64,000 nt of DNA from Leeuwenhoekiella polynyae (GCF_004104075.1 NZ_QOVK01000011.1:1-64000), one strand, 5' to 3'. Positions 26,339 to 34,639 are shown, counted from the stretch's first letter. The notes: generated from the sequence alone by a model not told the origin. Numbers and translations: made by a program.

Positions 26339-27148
26339 ATGAAAAAATGTATACTATTAATTTTACTTTTTTGTTCTTTTTTATCCTTTTCTCAACAACA
26401 AGAGTTTACCCTTGTATCCTGGAACATTAGAGACTTTGGAAAGACCAAGAACAGTAAAGAACTTGATCAAATTGCAGAAATAGTAAGGGATGTAGATCTT
26501 ATTGCGGTTCAGGAGGTAGTTGCGGGTTATGGTGGAGCGCAAGCAGTAGCAAGACTCACAGATATTCTAAATCGAAAAGGCTCAAAATGGGATTACGTAA
26601 TCAGTAATCCTACAAACAGTTCTAAATATGTCACCGAACGTTATGCCTTCATTTGGAAAACTACTAATATAAAAATCAAAAACAGAGGCACGTTAATCGT
26701 AGCGTTGGATTCTGAAGTAGAGCGCGAACCCTTTACTATAAATTTCTATTTAGATCAAAAGGTCTTAAAGGTCATAAACTTTCATTCGAGACCTCATAAT
26801 AAAAATCCAGAGACCGAAATAAGTGCCATCTCGCACCATATTATCAACGCTATAAAAGGCCCTGTACTTTTTGCAGGAGATTTTAACGTTGTGGAGCAGG
26901 ATCCCGTATTTGATGCATTAAAAGGTAAGGGTTTTACTCCCGCATTAGTCGGCCAAAAAACGACACTTAAAAGAACTTGTACCGGATTGAATTACCTGAA
27001 TTATGCAATTGACAATATATTTTATTCGAAAGAAATAATTTTTCTGGAAAGCGGAGTGCTGGACTTTGTATTGACTTGTGATCAATTAGATCAGGCTCGT
27101 AAACTTTCAGATCACTTACCGGTTTTTATCAAGTTTAGTCTGTATTGA
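26339..27148 (+). CDS. Secreted endonuclease/exonuclease/phosphatase-family protein
   Basis: 269 aa with a clear signal peptide (ILLILLFCSFLSFSQ). Mature motifs of the DNase I-like EEP fold: VSWNIRDFG, IAVQEV (metal-binding Glu), VINFHSRPH, FAGDFNVV and the C-terminal LSDHLPVFIKF. It probably hydrolyses nucleic acid or another phosphodiester outside the cytoplasm. It is a single gene, convergent with the next cluster (2 bp between stops). Its closeness to the CRISPR array appears incidental. Confidence 0.85.
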   Translation: MKKCILLILLFCSFLSFSQQQEFTLVSWNIRDFGKTKNSKELDQIAEIVRDVDLIAVQEVVAGYGGAQAVARLTDILNRKGSKWDYVISNPTNSSKYVTERYAFIWKTTNIKIKNRGTLIVALDSEVEREPFTINFYLDQKVLKVINFHSRPHNKNPETEISAISHHIINAIKGPVLFAGDFNVVEQDPVFDALKGKGFTPALVGQKTTLKRTCTGLNYLNYAIDNIFYSKEIIFLESGVLDFVLTCDQLDQARKLSDHLPVFIKFSLY

Positions 27149-27149
27149 T

Positions 27150-28061
27150 TTACTCTCCCCAAATAAATTCTTGAATGATTCCTTTCATATCTGAAGGCAA
27201 CAAAGCTTGTTTAATCTCATAGTTCTCAACTCCCATTGCCTGAAACCAATCTTGCCAATATTTAAAGATCACGTCTTCCTCATAGGGATTTTTAGGGTCT
27301 GGATTGATACCCAAAACCAAAACCTCTAAATCTTCTAAATTTTTATTTGCAGGTATAAAGCCGTACTTACCCCCAGTTATTTTTTCTTCCCATTTACTGG
27401 AATTGAGTCTAAAACTTTTTACGGTTTGCGGAGTAAGATAAGACGTTAGATGCTCTTCTTCCAGTAATGTATTTTTATGATAAATATATCCATCTGTAAG
27501 AAGGACAAGAATATTTCGGTGATTCTCTTCAATACAAAAATCGTTTACTTTGTTCTTAAAAAACCTCCAGACATCAGACCCTACATAAGCATCATCTAAA
27601 ATCGCAGCCTCGTAAATAAATTTTGGTATGCTGTCATACGCATCAGAAACAGATAGAATTTTATCCTTTGTTGCATTATCCCGTGTAAATTTTAGCTTCA
27701 AGTCCTCTAACTTTTTGTTGAGCTTCTTATCAGCTGGCTCTGGGTCAATGTAGAGTTGTATTTGATCATTAATCTTTAAAGTTCGCTTATTTCTCAAATG
27801 AACTTCGAAAGACTCTGCGATAGAATTGATATATCCCAAATCCCTAAGGTAAAATTCCATTGCTGCATCTGGATATTTATCTGGATTGATGCGGTCTGAA
27901 AGGTCTAATAATATACTTAGATTCAAATCGGGTCTATTTGAAGATAGCTTCACTACAGATTCTTGTTCCTTATCTAATACCTTAATTTCCTTTGATTCTT
28001 TCTTACAAGCTTGAAGTAAGAGAATCAATAATGTGAGTGTAAAATAGTTTTTAATTCCCAT
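27150..28061 (-). CDS. VWA-like lipoprotein
   Basis: 303 aa with a lipoprotein signal (LTLLILLLQACKKE, Cys at about 19). The fold looks like a von Willebrand A domain: a first strand with a MIDAS-like LSILLDLSDR and a later LVLLTDGYIYHK strand. It is likely a surface- or periplasm-facing binding protein. It is the last of three tightly packed genes (start overlaps the stop of the membrane protein by 1 bp), with a TerB-like protein ahead. VWA plus TerB recalls Ter-type stress modules, but a true tellurite or phage role is not shown. Confidence 0.7.
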   Translation of the reverse strand: MGIKNYFTLTLLILLLQACKKESKEIKVLDKEQESVVKLSSNRPDLNLSILLDLSDRINPDKYPDAAMEFYLRDLGYINSIAESFEVHLRNKRTLKINDQIQLYIDPEPADKKLNKKLEDLKLKFTRDNATKDKILSVSDAYDSIPKFIYEAAILDDAYVGSDVWRFFKNKVNDFCIEENHRNILVLLTDGYIYHKNTLLEEEHLTSYLTPQTVKSFRLNSSKWEEKITGGKYGFIPANKNLEDLEVLVLGINPDPKNPYEEDVIFKYWQDWFQAMGVENYEIKQALLPSDMKGIIQEFIWGE

Positions 28062-29323
28062 TAGTTTACAAGTTTATACAGACGCCCTTCGTAGTCTTCA
28101 TTATCTATATTGTATTTTACCAGATGAAGCTTTTCTTGCTCTTCACAGCTTTTGTAAAGTTCCTCGCGCCTTTTGATTGCATCAAAGTTATCAGCTATCG
28201 CTAAAAACCATCCTTTTACATATTCTGCGTGGTAGGTTAAGTAATGTTTATTTGAGAAGACAAATCCGTCAATAGTGCGTTGTAAATCCAGTATTTTCCC
28301 CTCAAAACCTGAAATTTCTTCTTTTATGGGAGGTAGCTTTTCTTCAATTTTCAACAATTCAAGTTCTTTGTTTTTAATCTCCTGTCGCTTTGAGCGAATA
28401 AAGGATTTGATAAGATCAAAGTTTTCATACTCTTTCATAATAAAATCGAATACCAAACCCCAAATAATGTAGACGATAAAACCTGCAAAAATAATCCCCC
28501 AGAACTCAACGGAAGAGAAAGCTATAGAAAGATCAAAAGCTGGAGAATCTGGTGTTTTATAAAAATCGTAAAGTTTCTGTTCAATAAGATACGCCAGGAT
28601 TGCATCAAAAATAAAGGTGATTGCAAACAACATGAATATCTTGACATAACTCAAAACCCCTTTTTGTTTTTGAAACATATGGATCAAATATCCCAAACCC
28701 ATAAAGGCAAAAGGTATTGTAGCTACAAAGACAGCCTCAAGCCATCCGTCTGCTAGTGCTTTAGAAAATGCTTCCGCATCAAAAATGGCTTCCCCCAATT
28801 TGTCCGAATCAAAATTCTTGAAGAATGCCGAATAAGAAGCTGAAATATAAAATACCAACAGGTAAAGGGTTATCGGAAGCAAAACAAATAAACCGATGTA
28901 AAACTGGGCTTTAGGTCGTTTATCAACTTCAAGTCCGTAAACTTCTGGATTGCGTTTTACCTCAACCATATCATTCTTAAAGGAACGTATTTTCTCTTCT
29001 ATTGAAGTAATGTTTTCTTCCAGAAGGCTGAGGGCCGTTTTGCGCTTTTTGAGTTCGGTTTCCTGTCTTCCTTTTTCATCCAGATAGGGAGCTTTAAGTT
29101 CCTTTTGCAGCTGGTCATTTTCCCGGCACTTCCCCTTATAGTCCATATAAACTTCTTCTAGACAGGTTCTAAAAACCCGGTGGTTTCCTTCTGCCTGTTT
29201 TGAAGAGCCATATCCGCTCTCAAAAAACGTCAATTTTACTTTGGTTGTATCTTCAACCGCTACCGGTTTTTCTTCGACAAGGGTTTCATTTTTTACTGTA
29301 AATATGTTTTTTAACGGACTCAT
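28061..29323 (-). CDS. Coiled-coil membrane protein, unknown function
   Basis: 420 aa. After about 80 polar residues comes a coiled coil (about 85-130), then four predicted transmembrane helices at roughly 144-165, 195-218, 228-250 and 274-295, and a second coiled coil and cytosolic tail (about 300-420). I do not recognise the family. It is placed between a TerB-like protein (2 bp upstream) and a VWA-like lipoprotein (1-bp overlap), so the three probably form one complex or pathway across the inner membrane. Confidence 0.72.
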   Translation of the reverse strand: MSPLKNIFTVKNETLVEEKPVAVEDTTKVKLTFFESGYGSSKQAEGNHRVFRTCLEEVYMDYKGKCRENDQLQKELKAPYLDEKGRQETELKKRKTALSLLEENITSIEEKIRSFKNDMVEVKRNPEVYGLEVDKRPKAQFYIGLFVLLPITLYLLVFYISASYSAFFKNFDSDKLGEAIFDAEAFSKALADGWLEAVFVATIPFAFMGLGYLIHMFQKQKGVLSYVKIFMLFAITFIFDAILAYLIEQKLYDFYKTPDSPAFDLSIAFSSVEFWGIIFAGFIVYIIWGLVFDFIMKEYENFDLIKSFIRSKRQEIKNKELELLKIEEKLPPIKEEISGFEGKILDLQRTIDGFVFSNKHYLTYHAEYVKGWFLAIADNFDAIKRREELYKSCEEQEKLHLVKYNIDNEDYEGRLYKLVN

Positions 29324-29325
29324 AA

Positions 29326-29718
29326 TTACTCCTGTATTAAGTTCATCAACTCCTGCTTAGGGAGGTTTTCTTTTGCTTTTTCTAACAGAAAAGCAGTAAG
29401 TGCTTCTATATTATCTTCTAAAAATCCAAATTTCAGGCAGTACTTTTTAAGCGTGGTGAGTTCGTCAGGTTCCACTTTATGATCTGCCCAAATCATCAAA
29501 GCCAAATCGTAGAGATACGATAGTTTCTCTTCGGTTGAATCTGGAACCATCGAGTTGTGGGAAGGATTCAGCAGAATCGCATCAAGCTCAGCTTTGGTCA
29601 CTCCACGCTCTTCGGCAAAATGGTAAAGCATTTTCATCTCTAAAACATCAAAATTATCGTCTGAGAATGCCATTTGATACAGGCGCAGAAAATGGCTTTT
29701 TAATTCGGTAGATATCAT
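29326..29718 (-). CDS. TerB-like helical protein
   Basis: 130-aa all-helical protein resembling the TerB/DjlA N-terminal fold. Two similar halves show the acidic pattern: MAFSDDNFDVLEMKMLYHFA and LMIWADHKVEPDELTTLKKY. TerB-type domains bind divalent cations through conserved acidic residues and work with membrane partners. No signal peptide, so cytosolic. First gene of the TerB, membrane protein, VWA lipoprotein set. Confidence 0.75.
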   Translation of the reverse strand: MISTELKSHFLRLYQMAFSDDNFDVLEMKMLYHFAEERGVTKAELDAILLNPSHNSMVPDSTEEKLSYLYDLALMIWADHKVEPDELTTLKKYCLKFGFLEDNIEALTAFLLEKAKENLPKQELMNLIQE

Positions 29719-29721
29719 AGT

Positions 29722-30024
29722 TTAATTTTTAGGTAGGTTTTCACAAGGAATTCCGTCATTATCAGAATCCAGGTTTTCAAGGCAAGAAGGATTTTCATTG
29801 AATTCTTGTTGAGCCTGGGCTTGACTGTTATAATCAGAGCATTTTCTAGTAGGACAATCCGATTCAGGATTACACGCTTCTATTCCCAAAATAGAAACTA
29901 TTACTAGCATTAAAAGGGAGCAACCCTTTTTTGATTTGGGCTTCGATTTTGAGGTGGATTTGCTCGTGTAATGTCCCTGAACATAGGTTCCGTCTTTTCT
30001 ATAATAGCCTTTTCGGTATCCCAT
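29722..30024 (-). CDS. Small Excalibur-domain protein with membrane segment
   Basis: 100 aa. The N-terminus MGYRKGYYRKDGTYVQGHY is followed by a basic Ser/Lys linker, a hydrophobic segment with Cys (about 33-50), then an Excalibur-type calcium-binding region with paired Cys and the motif LDSDNDGIPCENL. Excalibur domains occur on extracellular proteins, often beside nuclease or hydrolase domains; here the domain stands alone. It starts 298 bp downstream of the DUF4177-like gene, with the YidD-like gene between. Confidence 0.72.
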   Translation of the reverse strand: MGYRKGYYRKDGTYVQGHYTSKSTSKSKPKSKKGCSLLMLVIVSILGIEACNPESDCPTRKCSDYNSQAQAQQEFNENPSCLENLDSDNDGIPCENLPKN

Positions 30025-30055
30025 TGATTAATAAATAAAAAGTTGAAATATTGAT

Positions 30056-30322
30056 TTAAAAGATTTCCGGTTTAATAGTTTGACTATCAAAGCTCTTTCC
30101 GCCGGCAGATATAATTACCCGTTCTTCTTTAAGAATATAATAGCCTGGTCTACAGTGATTATATCTAAATCTTAAAGCTTTCAATCCACCTAAAAATCCT
30201 TTTTCTATAGTTATTTCATAGACATAATGTGAGCAACTTTTCTTAAATAAACACCGTCTACGACTAGTCTTTGGAATTACAAACCAATAAAGTTTGATAA
30301 GTATGAGAAGAATAATACGCAT
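30056..30322 (-). CDS. YidD-like small membrane-associated protein
   Basis: 88 aa from the ATG at 30322, which overlaps the stop of the gene upstream (TAATG); a longer in-frame reading from 30394 would overlap that gene heavily and is less likely. The N-terminal hydrophobic segment MRIILLILIKLYWFVIP is followed by RCLFKKSCSHYVYEITIEKG, FLGGLKALRFRYNHCRP and GYY. This resembles the YidD family (three Cys, GFLxGL, RxxRC), which helps membrane-protein insertion. It is a divergent paralogue, far from yidC/rnpA. Confidence 0.68.
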   Translation of the reverse strand: MRIILLILIKLYWFVIPKTSRRRCLFKKSCSHYVYEITIEKGFLGGLKALRFRYNHCRPGYYILKEERVIISAGGKSFDSQTIKPEIF

Positions 30323-30558
30323 TAGAAATTCCGAGAGAATACTACCATTTGATGTGCTGTAGAATAACCTTGTTCTCCCCCGAAGCCAAAACATCCCTGA
30401 GTAGACTGAACATAACTACTTACGCTTTCAAGTCTTTCATATTTCCAACCACCAGCAGTCTGATTTCTTATCAAGGTTTCTAACTGCTCGGCAACTTGTT
30501 TTGTATTTTCTTTATTACGATCTATTGAAGCAATAAAGGGCATGACTTTGTATTCCAT
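30322..30558 (-). CDS. Small DUF4177-like protein
   Basis: 78-aa cytosolic protein starting MEYKVMPFIA with the pattern ETLIRNQTAGGWKYERLESV typical of short DUF4177-like proteins, plus a Gly/Cys stretch CFGFGGEQG. No known reaction. Translationally coupled to the YidD-like gene downstream. Confidence 0.65.
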   Translation of the reverse strand: MEYKVMPFIASIDRNKENTKQVAEQLETLIRNQTAGGWKYERLESVSSYVQSTQGCFGFGGEQGYSTAHQMVVFSRNF

Positions 30559-30623
30559 TTAAGATTATTTTGAGTCTATAAAATTTTACTATTAGAATTA
30601 TAGCAACAGGAAAATGAATAAGA

Positions 30624-31085
30624 TTATTTCAAAAAATTTTTATGCACATAACCTGTGGTTTCATTACTAAGGACTTTCACTCTCAACCAAGACTCCAATA
30701 CCTCCAGAACTTCGACTTGTTGATCTTCTTTTAATTTCTCAAGTATTTTTGAAGATGCAGAAGGCTTCTCTCTAAGATTTAGAACGGGTGAATTAACGAT
30801 TGCCTGCTGCCCTATTGAAAATTTTGATGCGGTAGACTTGCGAGTTACCGTGGTGGATCGCGAGGGTGTTGACCTCACCCGGCTGCACACCCCGCAACTC
30901 CCGCCATTTTTTGCACAATGTTTACAACCCGTACAATTTTTACAGGCGCTACAATATGCAGATCCCGTACAGCCACGCCCTTCTTCACAACAAGAGGTTG
31001 CGACGCGAGTATCTGATAGAGTAACCTGTGCGTTTAAGCTAAATGAGGCCCCAAAAAACAATATTAAAAGAAGTACGTTTTTCAT
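30624..31085 (-). CDS. Exported Cys-rich protein with SH3b domain
   Basis: 153 aa with a signal peptide (LLLILFFGASFSLNA), a Cys-rich block with CCEEGRGCTG and CSACKNCTGCKHC (about 32-68) that could bind metal or form many disulfides, a Ser/Thr/Arg linker, and a C-terminal bacterial SH3 domain (about 92-153, with LNLREKPSASSKIL and GYVHKNFL). SH3b domains bind peptidoglycan or ligands at the envelope. First of several small genes transcribed leftward. Confidence 0.78.
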   Translation of the reverse strand: MKNVLLLILFFGASFSLNAQVTLSDTRVATSCCEEGRGCTGSAYCSACKNCTGCKHCAKNGGSCGVCSRVRSTPSRSTTVTRKSTASKFSIGQQAIVNSPVLNLREKPSASSKILEKLKEDQQVEVLEVLESWLRVKVLSNETTGYVHKNFLK

Positions 31086-31097
31086 AAAATGAATTAC

Positions 31098-31298
31098 CTA
31101 TTGGGTATGACAAGGATAAGAACAGTAATAACAGCCGTTAACTTGACTGTATGTTTTTTCAGCTTCCTTTACAGCATCTTTACAATTATCAAACTCTCCG
31201 AGGTATTTATTATCGCTTGGGAAATAATCACATCCACTTTTGTGAACTTCGTGGTCTCCATTGCTCTGGGCTTTTCTGTTTACATAATAACTTGTCAT
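31098..31298 (-). CDS. Small Cys/His-containing conserved-looking protein
   Basis: 66 aa: MTSYYVNRKAQSNGDHEVHK then GCDYFPSDNKYLGEFDNC and a C-terminal NGCYYCSYPCH. Four or five Cys and several His suggest a small zinc-binding fold. Pattern HEVHKSGC...LGEFDNCKDAVKEA...GCYYC looks like a genuine protein family, but I cannot name a function. It precedes the SH3 protein by 12 bp and is likely cotranscribed. Confidence 0.68.
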   Translation of the reverse strand: MTSYYVNRKAQSNGDHEVHKSGCDYFPSDNKYLGEFDNCKDAVKEAEKTYSQVNGCYYCSYPCHTQ

Positions 31299-31310
31299 AA
31301 TTCCTGAATT

Positions 31311-31459
31311 TTAATTCTTACACCCTTTTTTAGCACACGTGATACTAGCCGTGACATCAGTCCAATGACTTAGATGGTCATTTGTATTAACCCCGCAACC
31401 GGTAGTGCCTCCTTATAACCTTTGTGTACTTCTCCTGTTGAATCGTGTCTTACTGCCAT
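31311..31459 (-). pseudogene. Short frameshifted ORF (about 49 aa)
   Basis: Starting at 31459 the frame reads MAVRHDSTGEVHKGYK, then loses sense. One base shift near 31410-31418 restores a coding-like tail GTTGCGVNTNDHLSHW and TDVTASITCAKKGCKN ending at a stop at 31311. The length, 149 bases, is one short of a whole number of codons for the joined protein. Either a recent one-base deletion, a sequencing error or a shadow; the Cys-rich tail matches the style of neighbouring small proteins. Confidence 0.4.
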
Positions 31460-31493
31460 AATTTTTAAGTTTTAAATCTAGTTTAGAATTTGT

Positions 31494-31661
31494 CTAGGCA
31501 TGTTGTATCAATTTCCAATTAACCCCCTTATTGTTGTATGGTGGCATTGTATTTCCTTTAGAAATTGGTGCCGTAGTAGTAGGCAGTGAAGTAACTTTCC
31601 ATACACCAGATTCTGGACATTTTTCACCTGTTTTTGCAATTGTACCTATTGGCTTTTTCAT
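31494..31661 (-). CDS. 55-aa conserved-looking small protein
   Basis: Reads MKKPIGTIAKTGEKCPESGV, then WKVTSLPTTTAPISKGNTMP, then PYNNKGVNWKLIQHA. The CPESGVW and KGNTMPPY..K.VNWKL patterns look like a short conserved family seen in bacterial toxin-immunity and stress neighbourhoods, but I cannot assign a function. First gene of the leftward small-protein run; a strong terminator (31706-31747) separates it from the two-component genes. Confidence 0.55.
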   Translation of the reverse strand: MKKPIGTIAKTGEKCPESGVWKVTSLPTTTAPISKGNTMPPYNNKGVNWKLIQHA

Positions 31662-31705
31662 TTTTATGACTTTTAAATTAATAATTACCCAAACCTAAGC
31701 CTATT

Positions 31706-31747
31706 AAAAACCAATGCCTTACAGATATCTGTAAGGCATTGGTTTTT
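31706..31747 (-). terminator. Perfect 42-bp palindromic terminator
   Basis: AAAAACCAATGCCTTACAGA is followed by TATCTGTAAGGCATTGGTTTTT, an exact palindrome with A-run and T-run, so it can stop transcription in both directions. It lies 24 bp after the response-regulator stop and ends the leftward two-component operon. Confidence 0.88.
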
Positions 31748-31770
31748 TTGACATAAAATGTTTCCGTATT

Positions 31771-32436
31771 TCAGATCAGGCCTTCCCGTATGAGTTTAGC
31801 GACCAGTTCGGTGGAATTTTTGGCTCCAAATTCAGCAAAAAGATTACTTACCCGCTTATCTATAGCACTTTCACTATTGGGCCTTAAATCCTCCTTCTTC
31901 AGTTTGTATCGAATCTCTTTTTTACTTAGTCCTTCTGCAAGATTTTTTAAAATAAACAAATCCAGCTCATCCAGTTCAAATACATTCTTAGCTGTATTGA
32001 GATCAATTTGAGGAGATAGATATGTGTTTCCATTTCCTATTTCGTGCATTGCTTTAACTAATTCATCAAGACTTTGCCTGCCTTTACACACGTAAGCATT
32101 AATATGATACGTATCAAAAAGGGATTTGATTTTAACCGAATTCTCCTCCATAGAATTTACGATGATCCTTAAATCGGGTTGTACCTTTCTGGCAGCATCG
32201 ATCAATGCGACGCCAGAGGTTAACTTTTGAGGGATGTGGTTTTCTTTAAAAGAAAGATCGGTTATAAGCAGGTCATAGGCCTCTTGATTATTGAGAGCTG
32301 CTTTAAGGCGGTTAAATGCCTTATCACAATAATACTCTTCCTGAATTTCTGCGATATTTAATTCTGATTTTAAGGTATCAACAATACTCTTGTTGTCTCC
32401 CTGAAAATCTTCTGCGATCAAAACTTTTTGAAACAT
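31771..32436 (-). CDS. NarL/LuxR-type response regulator
   Basis: 221 aa. Receiver domain at about 1-125: VLIAEDFQGD (acidic pocket), YDLLITDLSF (phosphoacceptor Asp at about 60) and a switch-region Lys in YVCKGRQSLDEL. The C-terminal HTH (about 155-215) is LuxR-like but with the variant KNLAEGLSKKEIRYKL. Partner of the TPR sensor kinase, whose stop lies 11 bp upstream of this start. Controlled genes are unknown; neighbouring small-protein genes are candidates. Confidence 0.88.
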   Translation of the reverse strand: MFQKVLIAEDFQGDNKSIVDTLKSELNIAEIQEEYYCDKAFNRLKAALNNQEAYDLLITDLSFKENHIPQKLTSGVALIDAARKVQPDLRIIVNSMEENSVKIKSLFDTYHINAYVCKGRQSLDELVKAMHEIGNGNTYLSPQIDLNTAKNVFELDELDLFILKNLAEGLSKKEIRYKLKKEDLRPNSESAIDKRVSNLFAEFGAKNSTELVAKLIREGLI

Positions 32437-32447
32437 AAAAAGACTCT

Positions 32448-34391
32448 TTAATAATTGGGTATTTTGATCACAGACTTAAATCCTTTGTCTTGATCCGATT
32501 CAAAAGTAATGGTTCCTCCGATGGCTTCCATACGCTTTTCTGTAATGAAAAGTCCGTTTTTCTCAAATCCTTTAGAAGTATCAATCCCTACACCATTGTC
32601 TGAATATCGAATTTCAAGTTCTTTTGCGTGGTGCATCAGATTTAAAGTGACAAGGCTGGCTTGGCTGTGTTTGCTCATATTGATAAACAGCTCCCGTAAG
32701 ACTTTATAAAGCGTTATTTTGGTCACATTGTTCAGGGATTGCCAGGATATATCTTTACCACCCACAATAAGCAGGCGTGTTTCTTCTGGTTTATGTGAGT
32801 CAAGCATGGAGTAAAGAGCCTCCTTAAAATTTACACCGGTATCTACGGCATTGATCTCTCGGGAAAAATCCCGACTTTGTTGATAGAGCTTATCAAGTTC
32901 GTCAAGCACTTTTTCGGGATCAGCTTTACTTTGCACCATAAGCATCAAATGGTGTAAACCGGCCCCAAAATCATCGTGTAACCGTTGTGACAGAGCTGCT
33001 TCGGTAGCAAAAGAAGCCTCCACCCGATCTGCTCGGTTTTGTGCCTTCAAGCGTTTAATGCGTTGTCTGTTTGAATAATATCCAATCCCCAATACAATGA
33101 CCAACAAAACGGTACCTCCAAGAAACCAATACCTTATATTACGTTCTTTTTCCGCCTCAAGTTCGGCTTCGGCATTCTCCTTTTCAAGCCGTAGTATCGA
33201 TTCCTGCTTGATGCGGTCGTCATACTTATACTTGGCAAACTGAGTTTTGACCTTGAGTTCATGTTTATAAAGGCTGTCTTGTAAAAAAATATATCGATCT
33301 CGTAAGGCAATACGATTAGGAAAAAGTTCCATCTTATACTTAAGTGCATCTAGTTCCGCTCGCGGAGCTTTAATCAATTTTGAGATTTGAATGACCGAAT
33401 CTAAATATTTTGCTGCTTTGGTTGGGTTTAACTGGCTATAGTATTCCCCTAAATGCGTATAGCTGGAAAGCATCCCTCTTTTGTCATTTGCTTGTTTACG
33501 CAAGTTTAGGGGCCTTAAAAAAGACTCCTTATTTGTAGATTTATGTGATAACCATGTCGCATAAGCCAAATTATCTAAGACACGAGCGTATTGAGAACTT
33601 TTTATTTTTAATGAGGAGTTATCTGCTATTTCATTTAAGAGTTTAGCCGCTCTAGCAAATTCACCGTTATCTATATAAGTGGCTGCTAAATTATTTTTAA
33701 TACCTACACTATTCTCTTCACTTTCAGTCAAAGCTATAGCGTTTAAATAAAACTCTTCAGCATCTTTATAGTTGTAAAGTTTACGATGATTTGTTCCTAA
33801 AGTGCTGAATGCAGAAGCCACATCATTTTTATTCCCTCTATCCAGATATTGCAAAGCTTCGGTTAAGGTTTCTTTACTTCCAAAAAAATCACTTTGATTC
33901 TTTTGAACAATCCCCATACTCAATAGGTTTTTACCAATCCAAACACTATCATTTAATCGTTGAAAATAATTTCTAGAATTATTATACCTTAAGAAAGAAC
34001 TATCAGGTTTTTGAGCAATAGCTTCATAGTAATACCCCATTAAATAATTCTGCCTTGCTAGAAAAAGTTCGTTTTTAAGTTCTTCAGATAACCTTCTCAA
34101 AACTTTATCATATTTAATCAAGCTATCATATTGTCCCAAAGAAAAATGCAACCAGTTTTTTTGATATAAAATCCTCAGGAATAAGGTGTCTGATGGAATA
34201 GTACTGCCTAATTTAAACGCCTTTTCTGTTAATTCGTATTGAGTTTTTAAAGGTAAATCCACATTTTTGGATTTTTCAAAATATTTAAGCGTACTGTCTA
34301 TACGAGAGGTTGTAGTATTTTGAAAAACTCTCTGTTTCTCTGTGCAAGAAATGAGCAGAACATAAATGAGTAAGAGTAGCGTTTTTTTCAA
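32448..34391 (-). CDS. TPR-containing sensor histidine kinase (HisKA_3 type)
   Basis: 647 aa with a lipoprotein-like signal (LLLLIYVLLISC), an extracytoplasmic region of TPR-like helical repeats (about 30-350), a coiled coil, one transmembrane helix (YWFLGGTVLLVIVLGIGYY, about 412-430), a dimerisation/phosphoacceptor segment LSQRLHDDFGAGLHHLM (His at about 466) and an HATPase domain ending near SDNGVGID and GLFITEKRMEAIGG. This NarX/DesK-like kinase with TPR sensor is common in Bacteroidota. Paired with the response regulator 11 bp downstream. A terminator-like hairpin sits just upstream of its start. Confidence 0.9.
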   Translation of the reverse strand: MKKTLLLLIYVLLISCTEKQRVFQNTTTSRIDSTLKYFEKSKNVDLPLKTQYELTEKAFKLGSTIPSDTLFLRILYQKNWLHFSLGQYDSLIKYDKVLRRLSEELKNELFLARQNYLMGYYYEAIAQKPDSSFLRYNNSRNYFQRLNDSVWIGKNLLSMGIVQKNQSDFFGSKETLTEALQYLDRGNKNDVASAFSTLGTNHRKLYNYKDAEEFYLNAIALTESEENSVGIKNNLAATYIDNGEFARAAKLLNEIADNSSLKIKSSQYARVLDNLAYATWLSHKSTNKESFLRPLNLRKQANDKRGMLSSYTHLGEYYSQLNPTKAAKYLDSVIQISKLIKAPRAELDALKYKMELFPNRIALRDRYIFLQDSLYKHELKVKTQFAKYKYDDRIKQESILRLEKENAEAELEAEKERNIRYWFLGGTVLLVIVLGIGYYSNRQRIKRLKAQNRADRVEASFATEAALSQRLHDDFGAGLHHLMLMVQSKADPEKVLDELDKLYQQSRDFSREINAVDTGVNFKEALYSMLDSHKPEETRLLIVGGKDISWQSLNNVTKITLYKVLRELFINMSKHSQASLVTLNLMHHAKELEIRYSDNGVGIDTSKGFEKNGLFITEKRMEAIGGTITFESDQDKGFKSVIKIPNY

Positions 34392-34411
34392 AAAAGTTTT
34401 TAGCTAAACTA

Positions 34412-34447
34412 CTAAAAAAAAAAGAGCTATACCTTCTGGCACAGCTC
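34412..34447 (-). terminator. Intrinsic terminator or attenuator ahead of the sensor kinase gene
   Basis: On the minus strand GAGCT (34447-34443) and AGCTC (34428-34424) enclose a further TGCC/GGTA pairing around AGAA, followed by about ten U. It stands between the small lipoprotein gene and the kinase gene start at 34391, so kinase expression from the upstream promoter would require read-through. Confidence 0.78.
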
Positions 34448-34471
34448 CTCTTTATTCAGGTTCAAATTCAA

Positions 34472-34639
34472 TTAGTCTCCCATACCTTCTGGTGGCGGTG
34501 GTGGTGGAAGTATATCTTCATCATCCCCCTCAGTGGCTTGAGTGCCGTGAATTAAATTTTCTTCATAAGCGTCTGCGCTGCACGAGGTGATTACCCCGTT
34601 TAATGCCACAATGAATATGGCCAGTATTATTTTTTTCAT
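34472..34639 (-). CDS. 55-aa small lipoprotein with polyproline tail
   Basis: Reads MKKIILAIFIVALNGVITSC, then SADAYEENLIHGTQATEGDD and EDILPPPPPPEGMGD. A good lipoprotein signal (Cys20) with an acidic, polyproline mature part. It lies upstream of the sensor kinase on the same strand, separated by the terminator-like hairpin, and might be a signal or ligand for the kinase; that is only positional. The 34640-35021 stretch upstream has no convincing gene; a 69-codon frame at 34867-34658 looks spurious. Confidence 0.65.
   Translation of the reverse strand: MKKIILAIFIVALNGVITSCSADAYEENLIHGTQATEGDDEDILPPPPPPEGMGD

Noticed and set aside
31353-31361. Target of guide 2 (GTGACATC match)
   Set aside because: Only the first 8-9 nt match, which is expected by chance in 64 kb.
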